The translations under genes and the position numbers were made by a program. Shown here piece after piece: positions 62,087 through 64,000 of a stretch of DNA of 64,000 nt (its first letter is position 1; each line of letters starts with the position of its first letter). Below the pieces are notes generated by a model. That model was given only the letters and a program-made list of their open reading frames with translations, did no database searches and was not told the DNA's origin. Source of the DNA: JBBSBY01 sp038250835 (GTDB lineage: Bacteria; Desulfobacterota; Desulfomonilia; Desulfomonilales; Desulfomonilaceae); the NCBI GenBank assembly GCA_038250835.1, contig JBBSBY010000006.1:10929-74928 (forward strand), in the 5' to 3' direction.

Positions 62087-64000
62087 CTAAAAAGTGTAGA
62101 CTCCATCCTTCTTTTCGGAAAAATGAGTCGTCTCCATTTCAGTTAAGTGCCGGTGTAACTCATGTTTTATTTCATCCAGCATTGTAAAGTCCAATAACTT
62201 AGCCCCAGACCTATCCTGAACATAAAATATATCGGCGGCCTGATCAATTTCAGTTGTTATTTTCGTGAGAACAATATCCAATTTCATGGACCACAGCTTA
62301 CGGCTTATGTCGTAAAGCAAACCCGGTCTATCATGAGCGTAAACTTCTATGATTGAAGCTCTGTCCGAAGCTGCGTTGTCAATTTCAACCTTCACGGGCA
62401 AGCGACGCACGGACGCTGCCGTGATAAATTTGCGAGCTTTTCTTCTTGTGGCTACGAGGTCGTCAACATCCATGTCGCCCTTCAGTACACCGTGCAAATC
62501 TTCTTTGAAATTCTCCCAGCGCGCTTGATCGTCCAAAGCCCCTTCAGTTATATCATTGACATGAAAAGTGGCGACAACAGTTGCGTCGATGGAATGGCTC
62601 CAAGCTCCAAGTATGTTGATCCTGTTGGCCGTCAGGGTTCCCGCAATCCTGAAAAACAATCCCGAAGCGTCGCGCGTAATGATTGTTATAGCGCTGTAAC
62701 CAGGTTTCCTATTGTCAACTTTTCCGGCAATCAAATCTCCCGGCGCCAGGGCGGTCTTGCCGGAGGATTTTAGAAACTTAATCAAGTCCAGAAAATGGTC
62801 AACAATGACTCCGGGATAAAAATCCAGGAAATATCGAGACGGCGCTCCTGATAAAAAAGCGTCAAGCTCAGGGCCGCGTAGATCCAGCGGAACCATCTCT
62901 TTTACAAAGGATTTAATTTGTCTGACCCAATTATCAAGTTCATCGCCGTCCTGCTCATCGCCCATGATCACATCCAATGTTCGGTAATACAGCTCTTCCA
63001 AAAGCATTTTGCGCCAGGAATTCAAAGCAGTGGGGCCAACGGCTCTCAGATCCGCATGAGTCAGCAGCATCAGCAAGTCCAGCCGCCGCTTGGACATTAT
63101 GTTTTCGGCGAATCGGCTAACAATTGCCTCGTCGTGCAAGTCCTTTCTAAATGCGATGTGCGTCATCGCAAGATGGTTACGGATTAGGAAGCATACCTCT
63201 TCAATGTCCTCTTTCGGAAGTCCGAGTCTTTTGAGCACCGGCGCCGCTATTTGTTCACCGCGAACTTCGTGGCCGGGGCCCCGGCCTTTGGCTATATCAT
63301 GGAACAGGGCCGCCAAATACAGCGCCTCAGGTTTTTCGAGTTTAGAAAAAATGGTAAACAGGAATTTATCAGTGTCGTCACCCTGATCTTTGCGGTAATT
63401 ATCAATATTTTGAAGCACAGCCATAGTATGGAGGTCCACCGTATATTGATGGTAAACATCAAATTGAGGCAAAAAGCGCACCCAGGAAAAATCCGGAACA
63501 AAAATTTCCAGGAAGCCTATCTTCATGGAGGAATTTAAAGCACGGGCGACTTCGCCGCCGGTTTTGAATACGTCAAGGAACAATCGATTGGCTTCGGGAT
63601 CTTCGATGAAATCATCAGGCATGCGTCTGAGGCGCTCCCTAATGAGATCCACCATTCTTATGTCGAATTCGCAACCGGTTATCGCAATCCACTTGAATGC
63701 GGTAATTATCTCCCTTGGGTCCTCGGCGAAATTCTCCGGATTGATGTGATAAATTCCCCCGGCCCCTATATAAAATGAATCATCGAGTTTCAGAAGTTTT
63801 ACTTCAGCGGAAGTTTTCGGCTCAAGAAACAAACGGGCTTTCGCTAAAATACGGCGTCCCGTGAAATCAATTGTTGATGCGTGGCGATAATATTCCCTCA
63901 TAAAATTTTCCACTGCCCGTCTTCCATCAGTGTTCCTAAACCCCATCTGTTCCGCGATGATCTTTTGAGCGTCAAATTTGAGGCGGTCGTCACGTCTACC
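62087..64000 (-). CDS. glnD: Bifunctional uridylyltransferase/uridylyl-removing enzyme GlnD, N-terminus outside window
   Basis: The frame is open to the right edge, so 637 C-terminal residues are seen of the usual 850-900; the nucleotidyltransferase domain lies outside apart from its end (GRRDDRLKFD). Visible: the HD domain (LFHDIAKGRGPGHE, with the second half at HLAMTHIAF), and two ACT domains at the end (ITRDASGLFFRIAGTL; YAHDRPGLLYDISRKLW), which sense glutamine. GlnD modifies and demodifies PII by nitrogen status. About 250 nt separate it from xerD. Confidence 0.95.
   Translation of the reverse strand, partial: GRRDDRLKFDAQKIIAEQMGFRNTDGRRAVENFMREYYRHASTIDFTGRRILAKARLFLEPKTSAEVKLLKLDDSFYIGAGGIYHINPENFAEDPREIITAFKWIAITGCEFDIRMVDLIRERLRRMPDDFIEDPEANRLFLDVFKTGGEVARALNSSMKIGFLEIFVPDFSWVRFLPQFDVYHQYTVDLHTMAVLQNIDNYRKDQGDDTDKFLFTIFSKLEKPEALYLAALFHDIAKGRGPGHEVRGEQIAAPVLKRLGLPKEDIEEVCFLIRNHLAMTHIAFRKDLHDEAIVSRFAENIMSKRRLDLLMLLTHADLRAVGPTALNSWRKMLLEELYYRTLDVIMGDEQDGDELDNWVRQIKSFVKEMVPLDLRGPELDAFLSGAPSRYFLDFYPGVIVDHFLDLIKFLKSSGKTALAPGDLIAGKVDNRKPGYSAITIITRDASGLFFRIAGTLTANRINILGAWSHSIDATVVATFHVNDITEGALDDQARWENFKEDLHGVLKGDMDVDDLVATRRKARKFITAASVRRLPVKVEIDNAASDRASIIEVYAHDRPGLLYDISRKLWSMKLDIVLTKITTEIDQAADIFYVQDRSGAKLLDFTMLDEIKHELHRHLTEMETTHFSEKKDGVYTF

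Noticed and set aside
1..64000. CRISPR arrays, insertion sequences, rRNA and tRNA genes.
   Set aside because: Read through on both strands without finding spaced repeats, transposase motifs or T-loop signatures. A tRNA scan would be decisive.

Overview
The window reads as chromosomal DNA of an anaerobic, Gram-negative member of the former Deltaproteobacteria (Desulfobacterota), perhaps close to the Desulfomonile/Syntrophobacterales side. This is inferred from the gene mix, not proven: type IV pilus genes pilMNOP, a tungsten-type aldehyde ferredoxin oxidoreductase, an acyl-CoA dehydrogenase and a fatty-acyl-CoA ligase, SelB, QueH, an NtrC-family regulator pair, and a stressosome joined to two-component genes. 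Coding density is high. I saw no rRNA, tRNA, CRISPR array, insertion sequence or prophage.

Layout. 1-5 kb: a PHA-synthase-like gene running off the left edge, a small membrane protein overlapping a PAS histidine kinase, a structured 80-nt element and a DUF4396 membrane protein. 5-13 kb (minus strand): pit phosphate transporter, DUF47 protein, lipB, then pdhA-pdhB-pdhC-lpd. 13-14 kb: hsp20 and a decayed MqsA-like antitoxin. 14-20.5 kb (minus): rsbR-rsbS-rsbT-rsbX-like genes followed by a kinase, a receiver and a receiver/GAF/PAS kinase. 20.8-23 kb (plus): a peroxidase-like protein, an ArsS radical SAM protein whose UGA 'stop' looks like a selenocysteine codon, and queC. 23-28.5 kb: a secreted Cys-rich protein, an acyl-CoA ligase, and a PilS/PilR-like pair. 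28.5-33.6 kb (minus): rpmI-rplT-pheS-(408-bp gap)-pheT-merR. 34-36 kb: a membrane-anchored SGNH hydrolase with a discoidin-like domain. 36-45 kb (plus): acyl-CoA dehydrogenase, tgt-yajC-secD-secF, DNA polymerase III delta-prime, ricT, a solute-binding protein. 45-50 kb: selB, queH, a frameshifted royal-jelly-family protein and an ABC ATPase. 50-54 kb: an FtsB-like protein and pilMNOP without pilQ. 54-57 kb (minus): the aldehyde ferredoxin oxidoreductase and two small unknown genes. 57-64 kb: mutS, a secreted unknown, xerD, and the C-terminal three quarters of glnD running off the right edge.

How the genes work together. The pyruvate dehydrogenase genes and lipB form a lipoate-dependent oxo-acid oxidation unit. 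tgt, queC and queH are three steps of queuosine synthesis spread over 26 kb. SelB supplies the elongation factor that the candidate selenoprotein ArsS would need. The stressosome genes appear wired to phosphorelay proteins rather than to a sigma factor.

The observations most worth checking are the selenocysteine extension of ArsS with a hairpin 14 nt downstream, the three-way-junction element before the DUF4396 gene, the structured gap between pheS and pheT, the stressosome/two-component fusion of function, and the small CQLGCF protein beside the aldehyde ferredoxin oxidoreductase. Several start codons were moved from the longest frame to a start with a better ribosome binding site; each case is noted.
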